From the NCBI GenBank assembly GCA_910579735.1, contig CAJTUZ010000001.1, positions 310,001 to 374,000 on the forward strand: 64,000 nucleotides of DNA, given 5' to 3'. Position 1 is the first letter of the stretch. Each line of letters begins with the position of its first letter. The notes beneath the pieces were generated by a model, which was not told where the DNA came from, searched no databases, and worked only from the letters and a program-made list of their open reading frames with translations. Made by a program: the position numbers and the translations under genes. Shown here piece after piece: positions 31,793-40,664 of the stretch. This stretch comes from an uncultured Lachnospiraceae bacterium (GTDB lineage: Bacteria; Bacillota; Clostridia; Lachnospirales; Lachnospiraceae).

Positions 31793-33118
31793 ATGGAAGC
31801 ATTAAAGCATGTAGGAGATATTTCACAGTATAACACAATATTTGATTATGATCGGCTGAAAATACATTTTGATGCAGTAATTGTAAGGATCGGATATCGT
31901 GGATATACAGCGGGAACGATCAAAGAGGATGCGCTGTTTAAAAAACATATGGCCGGACTAATAAAAGCAGGGATCCCGTATGGATTTTATTTCATGTCGC
32001 AGGCGGTTACAGAATCTGAGGCGATTGCGGAAGCCGATTATTGCAGGGAAATGGCCAGGGCATATGCGCCGGCATATCCTACATATTACGACTCGGAACT
32101 GTCTAATCCGAAAGGAAACGGCCGGGCGGATCATTTGAGCAAAAGAGAGCGTACGGATATAGCCAAAGCGTTTTGTGAAAGATTGCGTGAACTTGGCGTC
32201 AGGCCCGGCGTATATGCCTCGAAATCATGGTTTTCTGACAGATTGAATGTATCGGAGCTGGCTGCTTACAGCATATGGGTGGCACAGTATAACAATAAAT
32301 GCAGTTATACGCTTACGCCGTATGATATGTGGCAGTATACGAGTAAGCATCAGATTCCGGGTTTATCCTGCATGTTTGACCGCTCATATTGCTATACAAA
32401 TTTTGAGGCAGAAGTCCGCCCGATGATCGGAACACAAATGCAGCGCCTGGTAGAAGGCATAAATGGCTATAGTCTGAAAAATCAGGGCAACAAGGTATTT
32501 CAGATCGACGGGCAGAAAAGCAATTTTAAAATACGCGAATTCCGGTGCAAGGACGGCAGTGATTGGATTCTGATTGACAGTGAACTGGTAAGAATCCTGC
32601 AGCGCGTTAGAAATCATTTTAATGCCGCGGTATCGATCACCAGTGCGTTCCGGACAGAAGCTCATAACAAGAGCGTCAATGGTGCAACATCATCTTATCA
32701 TGTGAAAGGGCGCGCGGCGGATTTTACAGTGACTGGCATAGCAAACCGCGAAGTAGCAGGCTATCTGGAGTCGATCGGCGTAAAAGGGATTGGCCTGTAT
32801 GATTACGACGGTGGATTCGTCCATGTGGACACGAGAGATAAAAAGTATTACTGGAAACAGGATCAAAGAAATGCAAAGTATTATGGCGTTTCCGGGTTCA
32901 GTTCTTTTGAGGTTTATATGGTAAATGGAAGCATGGTCGCGACAGTGCGTCATAATGACCGGAATGAATATGTAAAGCTCCTGCAGAAAGAACTTGGAAT
33001 AAAAGCAGACGGAATCTTCGGTCCAGCGACGGAGGATGCAGTCAGAATATTTCAGAGGACACACGGACTGAAAGTGGATGGCATCGTCGGGTATAATACA
33101 TGGAGCGCGTTGCTGTAA
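31793..33118 (+). CDS. Three-domain endolysin: GH25 muramidase, M15-type peptidase, PG-binding
   Basis: 441 residues without a signal peptide. Residues 5-210 are a GH25 lysozyme (GDISQYN, VIVRIGYRGYT, the acidic TYYDSEL, and VAQYNNKC). Residues 240-365 resemble an M15A/DUF882 D,D-carboxypeptidase-like fold: SAFRTEAHNKSVNG, SYHVKGRAADF with His and Asp, and GGFVHVDTR with His as zinc ligands. Residues 375-441 are a peptidoglycan-binding domain 1 (LLQKELGIKADGIFGPATED, then VDGIVGYNTWSALL). It would cut both glycan and peptide bonds. A holin precedes it. Confidence 0.93.
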   Translation: MEALKHVGDISQYNTIFDYDRLKIHFDAVIVRIGYRGYTAGTIKEDALFKKHMAGLIKAGIPYGFYFMSQAVTESEAIAEADYCREMARAYAPAYPTYYDSELSNPKGNGRADHLSKRERTDIAKAFCERLRELGVRPGVYASKSWFSDRLNVSELAAYSIWVAQYNNKCSYTLTPYDMWQYTSKHQIPGLSCMFDRSYCYTNFEAEVRPMIGTQMQRLVEGINGYSLKNQGNKVFQIDGQKSNFKIREFRCKDGSDWILIDSELVRILQRVRNHFNAAVSITSAFRTEAHNKSVNGATSSYHVKGRAADFTVTGIANREVAGYLESIGVKGIGLYDYDGGFVHVDTRDKKYYWKQDQRNAKYYGVSGFSSFEVYMVNGSMVATVRHNDRNEYVKLLQKELGIKADGIFGPATEDAVRIFQRTHGLKVDGIVGYNTWSALL

Positions 33119-33134
33119 GAAAAGGAATGCTATC

Positions 33135-33698
33135 ATGACGGATAAAAAAATGAAGGCAGTATCAGCAGCTATATATTTCATAGCAGGGTTTCGCGTCGTG
33201 GCAGGCATATCGTATATAGGGGGACATTTCATGGATGGAATGACGATGACAGAAACGATCAAATTTATCACAGAAGTAGGCATAACGCCTGTTTTGTTAG
33301 TACTTTTTGTATGGTTCTTTATCAGCAGGTCAAAGGATGATGATAATAAGGTAAAAGAGGCGTACAGGACGGCGCAGGAAAATATGGAAAGCAATAATGA
33401 GGCTCTTAGGGAGAGGGAAGATTATCTTCTTACTGAAAGCGCCAAAAGGGAAGAGATCATCAGGCAGGAATCCGAGCGTCGGGAAAATCTGATCAGGCAG
33501 GAGGCGGAAAAGCGGGAAAGCATCCTTATGATGAGTCAAGACAGGATGCTGGATACGTTGGACAATATCGCATCATCCCTCAATAAGGTGGAAAGCACAT
33601 TGACAAAACTGGAACAATCCTATACTAAATCGGAGGCGCGTTTGGACGTAATAGAGAGGGAAATGCGGAATGGATGCAATAAAGATTGCGGAAACTAA
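33135..33698 (+). CDS. Membrane-anchored coiled-coil protein, holin/BhlA-like
   Basis: 187 residues from ATG 33135. Two N-terminal hydrophobic segments (AAIYFIAGFRVVAGISYIGG and VGITPVLLVLFVWFFIS) are followed by a long charged coiled coil with repeats of the kind RQESERRENLIRQEAEKRES, then another helix (LDNIASSLNKVESTLTKLEQ) and a Cys-containing end. The single-cassette lysis position and form resemble BhlA/UviB-type holin-like proteins, or a spanin-like partner. Its 3' end overlaps the next gene by 29 bases. Confidence 0.6.
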   Translation: MTDKKMKAVSAAIYFIAGFRVVAGISYIGGHFMDGMTMTETIKFITEVGITPVLLVLFVWFFISRSKDDDNKVKEAYRTAQENMESNNEALREREDYLLTESAKREEIIRQESERRENLIRQEAEKRESILMMSQDRMLDTLDNIASSLNKVESTLTKLEQSYTKSEARLDVIEREMRNGCNKDCGN

Positions 33699-33972
33699 AA
33701 TTCTGCGCGGAAGCGTGATAGAAAAACTATATATGACATACGGAACTGACATCAGGATAGGGGCGCTCAAAAATGCGCTCCGGAGTAAAGGTCATATATT
33801 GGATGATGAGCTGAAAAAGGTCATATTTTATCTTGGAGGTGAAGGGAAGCGTTATATCCACGTAGAGGTAAATAAGGATAACTGGACAGACAGCATGATC
33901 TGGCTGACTCCGGCAGGGGTCAACCTTGCAGAAAAAGATATAGAAGATATAGGAGTGGTGTTCAATGAGTAA
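33670..33972 (+). CDS. Winged-helix-like phage protein, first of two paralogue-sized genes
   Basis: 100 residues: helix (KIAETKILRGSVIEKLYMTY), then RIGALKNALRSKGHILDDEL as helix-turn-helix, a beta wing (KRYIHVEVNKDNW) and a LTPAGVNLAEK helix. The Leu-Thr-Pro-Ala-Gly pattern is common in small phage winged-helix proteins. It starts inside the previous gene and overlaps the next by eight bases. It parallels the gene at 33965 in size and layout, suggesting ancient duplication. Confidence 0.6.
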   Translation: MDAIKIAETKILRGSVIEKLYMTYGTDIRIGALKNALRSKGHILDDELKKVIFYLGGEGKRYIHVEVNKDNWTDSMIWLTPAGVNLAEKDIEDIGVVFNE

Positions 33973-34267
33973 TTTATTGGAAGTAGCGGCGAAGGAGATT
34001 TTGAGAAAAGAGATACTGCAACTTTGTTTTTCGGCAGCGCCCAATGGGTGCAGCATGGATGTTTTACGGGCGGCATTTACCCATAAGGCCGAGGATACTG
34101 CAGAACTGGAACGGCAGGCCGATTATCTGCAGCAGAAAGGTCTCGTATCGATTTCTGATGTTGGAAATAAGACGCTGAATCTTTCTATGAAGATAGTAAA
34201 AATTACGGCGGCCGGGATTGATCTGTTGGAAGGGAATGCAGAACAGGTTAAAGGGATCGGTGTGTAA
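33965..34267 (+). CDS. Mu gp26-like winged-helix protein
   Basis: 100 residues of the group found between lysis and gp27 genes in Mu-like phages: an AAKEILRKEILQLCFSAAPN helix, a CSMDVLRAAF segment, QADYLQQKGLVSISDVGN as recognition helix and wing, and ITAAGIDLLEG at the end. The function is unknown in Mu too; DNA packaging or regulation is guessed from the neighbours. The next gene begins three bases later. Confidence 0.7.
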   Translation: MSNLLEVAAKEILRKEILQLCFSAAPNGCSMDVLRAAFTHKAEDTAELERQADYLQQKGLVSISDVGNKTLNLSMKIVKITAAGIDLLEGNAEQVKGIGV

Positions 34268-34269
34268 TT

Positions 34270-34830
34270 ATGGGAAACGAGAGAAACCGGAGTCACGGTA
34301 AGATAGAAAACCTTCCCGATACCCTAAAGCGGGAAGTAGAAGAAAAACTGCTTACCGGGGAAACGTATGAAGATATTGCATCCTATCTGCAGGAAAATGG
34401 CGAAGAGATACATTTTTCAAGCGTAGGACGTTATGGACGGAAATTTTTGAAGAAATTTGAATCTGTGCGGATTGCCAAACAGTATGCGCGTTTGATCGCG
34501 GAGGATAATGCAGAGCGTCCGGCCACGGAACTGCATGAAGCCAATAACCTGATCGCCAGCCAGCTGATCATGCAGGCGCTTGTGGATGATGACATGGATG
34601 CGGATGAGCGAGCGGGGATCGCAAAGAGCATAGCGAGTCTTCAACGGGCACAGGTCAGTAATGAAAAGCTGAAACTGCAGGCAAGAAAAGAACAGGGTGC
34701 CGTACATGTAGCCTTAGAGCTGCTTAAGGATAAAGTATACGGGGAACTTGGAGAAGCCTATCCTGATATAGCCGATAAGCTGCTGTTATTGGCGGAACAG
34801 ACTGAGGCAGAAATGGAAAAACTGCAGTAA
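34270..34830 (+). CDS. Mu gp27-like (DUF3486) small terminase-type protein
   Basis: 186 helical residues. The N-terminus (IENLPDTLKREVEEKLLTGE, then TYEDIASYLQENGEEIHFS and VGRYGRKFLKKF) is the DUF3486 signature, a helix-turn-helix for DNA recognition. The C-terminus is a long coiled coil. In Mu-like phages this gene precedes the large terminase and is considered the small subunit that chooses the packaging start. The large subunit follows 530 bases on. Confidence 0.85.
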   Translation: MGNERNRSHGKIENLPDTLKREVEEKLLTGETYEDIASYLQENGEEIHFSSVGRYGRKFLKKFESVRIAKQYARLIAEDNAERPATELHEANNLIASQLIMQALVDDDMDADERAGIAKSIASLQRAQVSNEKLKLQARKEQGAVHVALELLKDKVYGELGEAYPDIADKLLLLAEQTEAEMEKLQ

Positions 34831-34898
34831 GGCCGTAAAATCGATTTTGAGATATTTATAAGTGGAAACGGGTATTTCTCTGCGAAAATCAGTTAAAC

Positions 34899-35000
34899 AT
34901 GAATTTAACGAAGTTAAACGCATTGAGAGGGATAAAAAACAGATACCCTTACTGCGCCCAAAAATATGAGGACAAAAATGTAAAGCGGGTGGAAGAATGA
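34899..35000 (+). CDS. Possible 33-residue basic peptide
   Basis: ATG 34899 to a TGA that overlaps the next gene's ATG as ATGA. The product (MNLTKLNALRGIKNRYPYCA, then a Lys/Glu tail) is basic. The ribosome site is weak, so only the coupled overlap supports it. The rest of 34831-34996 shows nothing else. Confidence 0.25.
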   Translation: MNLTKLNALRGIKNRYPYCAQKYEDKNVKRVEE

Positions 35001-35281
35001 GCTGGAAAGCAGATGCTGCAAAAATGTATTTTGAAGGCCGCACTGTCAATGATATCGTAGATATAACCGGAAAAAGCAGGCAGGCTGTATCCGGTTATTT
35101 GAATACCCTGCCCGGATATGCCAAAGAAAAGGAAAGGCGCAAACTGGCAAATAAAGAAAAACGCAGGAAATATAAACGGGCAAAAAACAGACAATACAGG
35201 ATCCAGATGGGAGTCAACAGGGATACCATGAAGAGGGAACATGATATCGCGGCCATGATATTATCGCATGAAAAATATTGA
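34997..35281 (+). CDS. Small helix-turn-helix protein
   Basis: 94 very basic residues. The N-terminus (AAKMYFEGRTVNDIVDITGK, then SRQAVSGYLNTLPGY) is a resolvase-type helix-turn-helix; the rest is Lys/Arg-rich helix (KRRKYKRAKNRQYRIQM). It probably binds DNA. Lying between gp27 and the large terminase, it may help recognise phage DNA for packaging, by inference. GCGGGTGG precedes the ATG. Confidence 0.6.
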   Translation: MSWKADAAKMYFEGRTVNDIVDITGKSRQAVSGYLNTLPGYAKEKERRKLANKEKRRKYKRAKNRQYRIQMGVNRDTMKREHDIAAMILSHEKY

Positions 35282-35290
35282 TTTCATTAG

Positions 35291-35316
35291 AAGAGTGTTG
35301 ATTTTAACACTCTTTT
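35291..35316 (+). terminator. Hairpin before the large terminase gene
   Basis: AAGAGTGTT/AACACTCTT perfect 9-bp stem with a six-base loop and TTTT tail, 50 bases before the terminase start. Confidence 0.6.
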
Positions 35317-35363
35317 AAAATGATTTGAAATTGCTTTTATTATAGTTAAAGAAGAGGCTTTAT

Positions 35364-36881
35364 ATGGGAATAGCGGCAGAATACCGGGCAAAAGTGAATA
35401 ACAGCGGCATTCCGGAGAAAATCTTGAAGGCAAAAGAAAGTTTGTGGGAGTATAACAAACTGATTAATCCTAAATTTTTTAAAGAAACGCGTCCGCATTT
35501 AAAAATCCTGGCAGATACGCTGCAGGCGATCTTTGAACATCGGATTATCAAGATGACTGGAGAAAAGGACTGGCATCTTATCAGCACAGAAGAGAAGCAG
35601 GCATTAGATGAGCAGCAAACAGAATATGAAGCCTGCCGGAATCTGGCAATTGATATCCCGCCAAGACATGGGAAAAGTTACAGTTTGTCACAATTCTGTG
35701 ACTGGGTATACGGAAAAGACCGGGAGCAGAGCATCATTGCCGTAACATATAACGAAACTCTTGCCGGCCGATTTTCCGTAAACGTCAGGGACGGAATAGA
35801 GGCTACGAAAGAAGATGATCGTTTCACGGTGTTTAATGATGTATTTCCAGATACGCACATTAAATATGGCGATAGTGCAAAAGGTATGTGGTCGCTGGAA
35901 GGGCGCTTTTTTTCCTATCTTGGTACCGGATTTGGCGGGACGATAACGGGCGTCGGCTGTTCCATAGGAATCATAGACGATCCGGTTAAAAACCATAGCG
36001 AAGCGTTTAATGATGAACTGCTTGATGCGCAATATCTTTGGTATACAGACACGTTCCTTTCTCGATTGGAAGAGGATGCCATACAGATCATCAATATGAC
36101 GCGCTGGAATTCCAGAGATCTTGTAGGACGTGTTCTTTCGGATGAAGATGCAGGAGATTGGTATGTGCTTGAGATGGAAGCCTGCCTGAACACAAAAACT
36201 CACGAGATGCTTTGCCCGGAACTGCTTAGTTGGAAATCGTATCTAAAGAAAAAGTCCAAGATGTCGCTTGTGATATTTATGGCAAATTATCATCAAAAGC
36301 CTGTGGATTTACATGGGGCCTTATATCAGAAGTTTCAGGAATACGATCATTTGCCCATGGATAATGAAGGAAACTGCCTGCTGGAAGAAATCAAATCATA
36401 CTGTGATACTGCAGACGAAGGTAATGATTTTCTGTGCGACATTATTTATGGTACCTATAATGGAGAAGCCTATATACTTAACGTGATATTCACGGATGAA
36501 GATATGAGTAAAACGGAAAAGCAGGTGGCGGAGGCGTATTATCATTGGCATGTCAGCTGGGCCGATATCGAAAGCAATAACGGCGGCCGGGGATTTGCGA
36601 GAGCGGTAGCACGTATTTTAAAAGATGAATATGGATCCAACTATACGCACATAGAGTCCTTTTATCAGGGGGCAAATAAGATTGCAAGGATAAAGAGCAA
36701 CGCCACATGGGTACAGGATCATATACATTTTCCCAGAAACTGGAGGGATAAATGGTCGGATTACTTCTTAGCGATGAAATCTTTTCAGGCAAGTAAGAAA
36801 AATAAGCATGATGACGGCCCGGATGCAACGACCGGAGTCGCTGAAAAAATGAGCCAGGGAAGTGGTAACTGGCTCTATTAG
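35364..36881 (+). CDS. Large terminase subunit (Mu gp28-like)
   Basis: 505 residues. The ATPase part has Walker A IDIPPRHGKSYS near residue 100 and Walker B IGIIDDPV near 205, followed by a coupling FLSRLEEDAIQIINMTRWN region. The nuclease half has ESFYQGANKIARI and a final HDDGPDATTGVAEKM segment with conserved Asp, as in the RNase H-like nuclease of terminases. It powers DNA packaging into the head and cuts DNA; in Mu-like phages this is headful packaging from integrated copies. AGAAGAGG precedes the ATG. Confidence 0.92.
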   Translation: MGIAAEYRAKVNNSGIPEKILKAKESLWEYNKLINPKFFKETRPHLKILADTLQAIFEHRIIKMTGEKDWHLISTEEKQALDEQQTEYEACRNLAIDIPPRHGKSYSLSQFCDWVYGKDREQSIIAVTYNETLAGRFSVNVRDGIEATKEDDRFTVFNDVFPDTHIKYGDSAKGMWSLEGRFFSYLGTGFGGTITGVGCSIGIIDDPVKNHSEAFNDELLDAQYLWYTDTFLSRLEEDAIQIINMTRWNSRDLVGRVLSDEDAGDWYVLEMEACLNTKTHEMLCPELLSWKSYLKKKSKMSLVIFMANYHQKPVDLHGALYQKFQEYDHLPMDNEGNCLLEEIKSYCDTADEGNDFLCDIIYGTYNGEAYILNVIFTDEDMSKTEKQVAEAYYHWHVSWADIESNNGGRGFARAVARILKDEYGSNYTHIESFYQGANKIARIKSNATWVQDHIHFPRNWRDKWSDYFLAMKSFQASKKNKHDDGPDATTGVAEKMSQGSGNWLY

Positions 36882-36896
36882 ACGGGAGGAAACAGC

Positions 36897-38309
36897 ATGT
36901 TAGACAGCAGCGCGATCATGACTGCCATTTCTGCAGATAAATATAGCAAAAAGAAGAGACAGGCAAGAGTTGGGCAGGCATATTATGACGGACAGCATGA
37001 TATTCTCAACATGCGAATCTTCTATATAGATCAAAACGGAAAGGTGCAGGAAGATACGACTCGGAGTAATGCCAGAATAAAGCATCCGTTTTTTCAGGAG
37101 ATTGCAGATCAGGAAGTTGCATATATTTTATCCGGCGGGATCACATTTAGATCGAAGAACTATCCGGATCTGGAAAAATGTCTGGAGAAATATTTCGGGG
37201 ATATTTTTATTGGACAACTGCAGGAAGTTTTGATCGATACGGTAGTGCGGGGATTTGGGTACCTTTACTGGTATAAGGATGAGAGGAATCAGACAAGATT
37301 CTGCCATGCGGATTCCATGGGGATTGTAGAGGTCAAGGATGGAGATACAACGGATACGGTAAACGATTATATTATCAGATATTATCCTGTGGCGGTAAAA
37401 AATAACCGTACGGCAACCAGAGTGGAAGTATGGGATGCCAATATGACATACTATTATATCATGACTGGAGGAACCTTGGAACTGGATAAAAATATCCCGG
37501 TTAATCCATTGCCGCACATTCTTTATAAAGGAGAGAGCGACTATTATTATGAAGAAATGAACAGACTTCCGTTTGTCCGTTTGGATAATAACCGGAGCCA
37601 GCGTTCCGGACTTAGTAATATTAAAGATATCATAGATGATTATGACATCATGAACAGCTGTCTGACAAACAATTTACAGGATGTTGCGGAAGGAATTTAT
37701 GTTGTAAAAGGATTTAGAGGCACATCTTTAGACGAACTTGTATGCAACGTAAAGGCAAAAAAGGTAGTAGGCGTATCGGAAAAGGGTGATGTGGATATTA
37801 AAACAGTCAATATTCCATACGAAGCCAGGAAAATCAAAATGGAGATCGATGAAAAAAATATCTATCGCTTTGCCCTGGCTTTTAATTCCTCGCAGTCTGG
37901 CGATGGCAATATCACAAATATTATATTAAAAAGCAGATACACGCTGCTTGATATGAAAGCCGGCAAGCTGATTACACGGCTGAAAGAATTCCTGCAGATC
38001 CCGCTTAACATTGCCATTGATGAGATCAATGTAGCAAATCAAACGTCCTATACACCGGAAGATGTAACAATAGAAATCAAACCGATCGTACCGACAGATG
38101 AGAAGGAAGATGCTGAAATAGCACAGTTACAAGCTGAAACGGTACAGACAAAGGTCAGTACAGTGCTTGATATAGCACCGCTTGTAGATGAAGAAACACT
38201 TTTGCAGGAAATATGCAGCGTTATGGAACTGGATTATGAGGATGTTAAAAAGAAGATGTTACAGCCGGATGAAGCGGCGGCCATACGCGAGGTGCTAAGT
38301 CTTGAATAG
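36897..38309 (+). CDS. SPP1 gp6-type portal protein
   Basis: 470 residues. The N-terminal YYDGQHDILNMRIFYIDQNG and the HPFFQEIADQEVAYILSGG segment, then FGYLYWYKDE, RYYPVAVK and PFVRLDNN follow the SPP1-like (Spo6) portal order. The acidic C-terminus (QAETVQTKVSTVLDIAPLVDE) is also typical. Twelve copies would form the DNA channel at the capsid vertex. Mu itself uses a DUF935 portal, so this marks a change from Mu-type to Firmicutes siphophage-type virion genes. It overlaps the next gene by eight bases. Confidence 0.88.
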   Translation: MLDSSAIMTAISADKYSKKKRQARVGQAYYDGQHDILNMRIFYIDQNGKVQEDTTRSNARIKHPFFQEIADQEVAYILSGGITFRSKNYPDLEKCLEKYFGDIFIGQLQEVLIDTVVRGFGYLYWYKDERNQTRFCHADSMGIVEVKDGDTTDTVNDYIIRYYPVAVKNNRTATRVEVWDANMTYYYIMTGGTLELDKNIPVNPLPHILYKGESDYYYEEMNRLPFVRLDNNRSQRSGLSNIKDIIDDYDIMNSCLTNNLQDVAEGIYVVKGFRGTSLDELVCNVKAKKVVGVSEKGDVDIKTVNIPYEARKIKMEIDEKNIYRFALAFNSSQSGDGNITNIILKSRYTLLDMKAGKLITRLKEFLQIPLNIAIDEINVANQTSYTPEDVTIEIKPIVPTDEKEDAEIAQLQAETVQTKVSTVLDIAPLVDEETLLQEICSVMELDYEDVKKKMLQPDEAAAIREVLSLE

Positions 38310-39780
38310 ATATCAAAAACAGGTGCAGTTACGGCTATTGGAAATAGAAGAGGAAAATAGGAAAAAGCTGACTGCAAATTATAAAAAGGCTCTGAATGAA
38401 GTAAAAGAACAGGTGCATAATATTATGGAATCGGCGGGGGGAGAGGAATTAAAGAACCGTCGTGCAAAATGGCATCAGGTTTTAGCAGCACAGCTTGAAA
38501 CGATACTGAAAAACCTCGGAGAGCAGAACGTAAATGATATGACCGCTTACCTCGACAGTATGTACCGAGAAGGATATTTAGGATGCCTTTTCGGGATCCA
38601 CCAGGACGGTGTCGGACTTGTTCTGCAGATCAATGAGGATAAGGTAGGGACATCCTTATTTCGGGAAACCAAAGAGCTTAAATTTTCTAACCGGTTATAT
38701 AAAAATGCAGATGAACTGAAAAAGAATCTGCGTGAAGAGTTGGCGAGAGGGTTTGCGGCAGGCAGGGATTACATATCGATTGCACGGCAGTTATCAATAA
38801 GAAGCGGTATCAGCCTTGGAAGGGCCTGTACGATTGCCAGAACAGAAGGGCACCGGGTGACAGAAGAATCCCGGTTTGACTGCATGAAAGAAGCGGCTGC
38901 TCAGGGGGCGGACATAATTAAGCAATGGGATGCCACGTTAGATAATGTTACAAGAAGAACACACCGGGAACTGGACGGCCAGTGCAGGAAAGTGGAAGAG
39001 GAATTTGTGATACCCTCTACGGGTGCACGGGCAATGTATCCGGGTGGGTTTGGGATTGCCAAAGAAGATATCAATTGCCGCTGTGTATCATTATCGAGGG
39101 CAAAATGGGCACTTAGTGAGGAGGAATATAAATACTGTCGAAAAACTGGGACGATAATAGGCCTGAAATCAGAACTTTACAGTGACTGGAAAAATAAATA
39201 TAATAAATCTGTAGATATTCTTTTTTCAAATGCGGCAGGAAAAAGTGATGCGAATACGATAGAAGATAAGATCAGGCTGTTGGAAACATTGAATAATCTG
39301 CCGTCCAAGGTTACACAGTCGCTTGTGGATGTAGAGTACAGGTTTGGAGAAGAACGCAGCAGATGCGATCTAATCAATGGCATTGTCTATTTGGGACAGG
39401 GAACAACAAAGGATGTCATGCTGCATGAGATCGGCCACTTGCTGGAGAAGAGGTTGTTTGATCCGGATGAACTTTATAAGATGAAAAAGAAGTATACGGA
39501 AGGATTGTCAACAAAAGATGTAGTCAAAAAAGTATACCAGACAGAAGGCGGAAAAGATGTCATCATAGACATTCTGAAATGTTCACACTTTTTGGAAGAA
39601 TATCAGGGGCGGCTATATACGTCTAAAAAAATCAAAGAAATTAATGCGGATGGATCCATAAATGTAGAAGCTCTTGGAGAATTTATTTCGGTAATGACAC
39701 CTGTATATTTTTTAGAACCAGAAAGATTCAAAAAAGAGCATACAGAGCTGTATAATTTTATGAGGAGATATCTGGAGTGA
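38302..39780 (+). CDS. Minor head (SPP1 gp7/Mu F-type) protein fused to an HExxH domain
   Basis: 492 residues from TTG 38302. Residues 1-280 are a phage head morphogenesis domain, with LGRACTIARTEGHRVTEESR, TRRTHRELDGQ and the Cys-containing EDINCRCVSLSRAKW end. The extra 200 residues contain VMLHEIGHLLEKRL with HExxH at residues 375-379, as in zinc metallopeptidases, and downstream acidic residues that could give the third ligand. Minor head proteins are often carried or ejected with DNA, so the tail domain may act in the new host. It overlaps the following acidic gene by four bases. Confidence 0.85.
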   Translation: MNRYQKQVQLRLLEIEEENRKKLTANYKKALNEVKEQVHNIMESAGGEELKNRRAKWHQVLAAQLETILKNLGEQNVNDMTAYLDSMYREGYLGCLFGIHQDGVGLVLQINEDKVGTSLFRETKELKFSNRLYKNADELKKNLREELARGFAAGRDYISIARQLSIRSGISLGRACTIARTEGHRVTEESRFDCMKEAAAQGADIIKQWDATLDNVTRRTHRELDGQCRKVEEEFVIPSTGARAMYPGGFGIAKEDINCRCVSLSRAKWALSEEEYKYCRKTGTIIGLKSELYSDWKNKYNKSVDILFSNAAGKSDANTIEDKIRLLETLNNLPSKVTQSLVDVEYRFGEERSRCDLINGIVYLGQGTTKDVMLHEIGHLLEKRLFDPDELYKMKKKYTEGLSTKDVVKKVYQTEGGKDVIIDILKCSHFLEEYQGRLYTSKKIKEINADGSINVEALGEFISVMTPVYFLEPERFKKEHTELYNFMRRYLE

Positions 39781-39986
39781 GTACAAAAAAAGAAGAATTT
39801 TTAAAGATCAAAACATACGAAGAGTTTGATAAAAGGCGGGAAGAGTTTCGAGACATGGAATGGGATGAAGAACTTAGTGAACATTTTCATACTTTTTTTG
39901 AGGACACAGAAAGCTTTGACGAAGACGGACTCTATTTAGAGGCCTTTTATCCTAAAGATCCCACGGAGAAAAATACAGAACAATAA
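39777..39986 (+). CDS. Small acidic protein coupled to the HExxH-fusion gene
   Basis: 69 residues, very acidic (LKIKTYEEFDKRREEFRDME, then DEELSEHFHTFFEDTESFDE). Its GTG start overlaps the previous stop as GTGA, implying translational coupling. No family recognised. An acidic partner directly behind an enzyme-like domain resembles an immunity or inhibitor gene; this is inference from layout. A terminator follows 55 bases later. Confidence 0.6.
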   Translation: MSTKKEEFLKIKTYEEFDKRREEFRDMEWDEELSEHFHTFFEDTESFDEDGLYLEAFYPKDPTEKNTEQ

Positions 39987-40040
39987 CAGTATGATCTCCT
40001 GCTATATTATACAGGAATTGCAGGATATTATAAATGAAAG

Positions 40041-40061
40041 AAGACCTTCGGGTCTTTTTTT
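40041..40061 (+). terminator. UUCG-loop terminator before the scaffold gene
   Basis: AAGACC-TTCG-GGTCTT followed by TTTTT: a compact tetraloop terminator 28 bases before the scaffold ATG. It could balance capsid and packaging gene levels. Confidence 0.75.
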
Positions 40062-40088
40062 AGTACAAAAAAACAGGAGGATTACAAA

Positions 40089-40649
40089 ATGGATTTGGAA
40101 AAGATTTTGAAAAGTCAGGGTTACACGGATGAACAGATTCAGGCGATCATGAGCGCGATGAAGGAAAATAGTATCTATACATCCGATGTGGAAAACCCTG
40201 GAGAAGAGATCAGAAAACTGCAGGATGAAAATGACCGGTTAAAGACGGAGAAAGAAAAAAAGCCTGAAAAAGTCAAGGAGACTGATCCTGCGCTCAACGA
40301 GATGGTCAAACAGATGCGGGAAGAGGTCAAAAAGACTAAGCTGGCCGCGGTAGCCATGATAAGTCTTACTAAAGCGGGAGCCAAAGATGTGGATTATCTG
40401 ATGTACAAAGCGGAAAACGACGGTGAACTGCAGAAACTTAATGTAGGCGAAGATGGTAAGATCAACGGTGTGGATGAAATGGTGAGCGGACTGCAGAAAA
40501 ACTATGCAGCATATTTTGTTGATGCTGATAAGGACAAAGAAACTCTTGTCCGCGCGCAGGTAAAAAAACTTGAGGTCGGACAGATGCCGGATGAGGAACC
40601 GCAGACGCTTGAAGAAGCAATTGCCCAGAAATATTCTGGAGAAGAATAA
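40089..40649 (+). CDS. Capsid scaffold protein (gp20-like)
   Basis: 186 residues, charged and mostly helical. The N-terminus (MDLEKILKSQGYTDEQIQAI) and central coiled coil (GEEIRKLQDENDRLKTEKEK) followed by KLAAVAMISLTKAGAKDVDY are typical of the minor structural GP20/scaffold family of Firmicutes phages. It guides capsid assembly and is then lost or cleaved. The major capsid gene follows 15 bases later. AACAGGAGG precedes the ATG. Confidence 0.85.
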   Translation: MDLEKILKSQGYTDEQIQAIMSAMKENSIYTSDVENPGEEIRKLQDENDRLKTEKEKKPEKVKETDPALNEMVKQMREEVKKTKLAAVAMISLTKAGAKDVDYLMYKAENDGELQKLNVGEDGKINGVDEMVSGLQKNYAAYFVDADKDKETLVRAQVKKLEVGQMPDEEPQTLEEAIAQKYSGEE

Positions 40650-40664
40650 GAGGAGTATAACGAT

